Source: Penicillus capitatus (lineage: Eukaryota > Chlorophyta). From it: 64,000 nucleotides of DNA. A program made the position numbers and the translations under genes. Every line of letters begins with the position of its first letter. Position 1 is the stretch's first letter. A model generated the notes under the pieces. It did no database searches, was not told where the DNA came from, and saw only the letters and a program-made list of their open reading frames with translations. Positions 63,143 to 64,000 of the stretch are shown piece after piece. The DNA lies in contig OZ287696.1 of the NCBI GenBank assembly GCA_965649825.1, positions 1,612,001 through 1,676,000 of the forward strand, in the 5' to 3' direction.

Positions 63143-64000
63143 ATGTCTGGCGCTCCTCTATTGCAAGAAGGCGCTTCGGAAGAGAAGGGCGAAAATGCCC
63201 GACTCGTAATGCATTTCTCTGCCGCGACCTTGGTGCTGTATGACTATCCAGGCGTCATTTATCGGAGCGTTTGCCATTTCGGACATGATCAAGACCACAC
63301 TCGGGCCAAAAGGAATGGTAGGGTGGCAGTGGAGATGTCCTCGAGACAGAGCTTCTCTTTGCGATGCAGGACAAGATTCTGCAGAGCACTGGACGCGGAG
63401 AATCGGTGACGGTGACCAACGATGGCGCGACGATACTGAAATCGATCTACGTCGACAATCCAGCCGCCAAAGTGCTCATCGACATCTCCAAGGTCCAGGA
63501 CGATGAAGTGGGAGATGGAACCACATCGGTTGTGGTACTGGCCGGGGAGTTGCTCAAAGAGGCAGAACAGCTCGTCAATCAAAAAATCCATCCCATGACA
63601 ATTATCGCCGGATTCCGTGCCGCCTGCGACGTGGCCAAAGGAGCACTGGAGGCAGCAACGTTTCAACATTCAGCTACATCTGGTGACCACAGATCATCCT
63701 TGATGCCACTGTGCGACGCACTGTGTGGCAGAGGCGTTCAAAGAAGATCTGTTGAATATTGCCAAGACAACATTGAGCTCCAAGATTTTGCAGCAGGACA
63801 AAGAGATTTTTGCACAGATTGCTGTGGACGCCATTCTGAGATTGAAGGGCTCTGGGAATCTGGAATCGATTCATCTGATTAAGAAACAGGGAGGATCGTT
63901 GAGAGAGTCTTTTTTGGATGACGGTTACATCCTAGACAAAAAAATCGGCATTGGACAGCCAACGCGCATGGAAAACGCAAAGATCTTGGTGGCCAACACG
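63143..64000 (+). CDS. CCT2: CCT/TRiC chaperonin subunit beta (5' part, runs off right edge)
   Basis: Exons 63143-63205, 63252-63317, 63370-63682 and 63732 to beyond 64000, introns 46-52 bp. The cytosolic group II chaperonin ring subunit beta folds actin and tubulin. Evidence: [30 protein letters not shown] (beta-type), [46 protein letters not shown] with the nucleotide-binding GDGTTS and catalytic Asp, [10 protein letters not shown], and [22 protein letters not shown] at the window edge. All match CCT2 rather than other subunits. About 240 residues are visible of an expected 530. Confidence 0.93.

Noticed and set aside
1-64000. CRISPR arrays, bacterial operons, ribosome-binding sites
   Set aside because: Spliceosomal introns, LTR elements and targeting peptides show a eukaryotic nuclear sequence; no spaced repeats were seen.
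1-64000. tRNA or rRNA genes
   Set aside because: None recognised by eye; a covariance-model scan would be needed to exclude tRNAs.

Overview
The window is nuclear DNA from a single-celled photosynthetic eukaryote that builds motile cilia. Genes are dense, often 25-250 bp apart, and split by very short introns, mostly 41-65 bp. Ten spliced models were built by reading frame and family similarity, and each length closes to a whole number of codons. Photosynthesis is shown by an STN7/STN8-type thylakoid state-transition kinase, a predicted thylakoid-lumen Cys-rich protein ending its leader in A-L-A, a plastid FtsH-like HEAGH protein, a plastid rhodanese and an AAE15/16-type acyl-ACP/acyl-CoA synthetase. 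Cilia are shown by a full-length CFAP58 (876 aa; human protein about 872 aa). The leaders look like simple transit peptides, which favours a primary plastid, but upstream signal-peptide exons are not excluded. I do not name a species.

Layout. 0-5.5 kb: a Pro/Gln-rich GIP1_N protein (minus, running off the left edge) and the intact 9-exon acyl-activating enzyme. 5.5-29.3 kb: an accessory region of four tandem segmental repeats. Each repeat carries a 3' piece of the acyl-activating gene or its flank, a minus-strand gene for a small two-helix Cys-rich membrane protein, and a roughly 800-bp block with short ORFs. The repeats are broken up by an inverted-repeat (foldback) insertion (7.4-10.07 kb), an intact Ty3/gypsy element with identical 207-bp LTRs (12.7-17.7 kb), a 181-bp solo LTR (18.7 kb), a decayed Ty3/gypsy relative whose leading ORF is a signal-peptide/coiled-coil/TM protein (19.8-23.3 kb) and an unassigned hairpin-rich stretch (24.6-26.6 kb). 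30.9-32.3 kb: two older, dispersed members of the two-helix family. 33-64 kb: ordinary dense gene space with mitochondrial FAD-glycerol-3-phosphate dehydrogenase, an ER type I membrane protein, a three-RRM protein, the plastid genes, an SPX protein, a CS-TPR protein, organellar MnmA/TRMU, TDP2-like phosphodiesterase, CFAP58, an MCMBP-C-terminus-like small protein, glucosidase II beta, a heptatricopeptide-like organellar RNA-binding protein, the STN7-like kinase and CCT2 (running off the right edge).

The most novel material is the six-member Cys-rich two-helix family and the mobile DNA remodelling its tandem array. One LTR has given one paralogue a new in-frame start. The splice models also include three introns that appear to begin with GC, all with the start GCAC.
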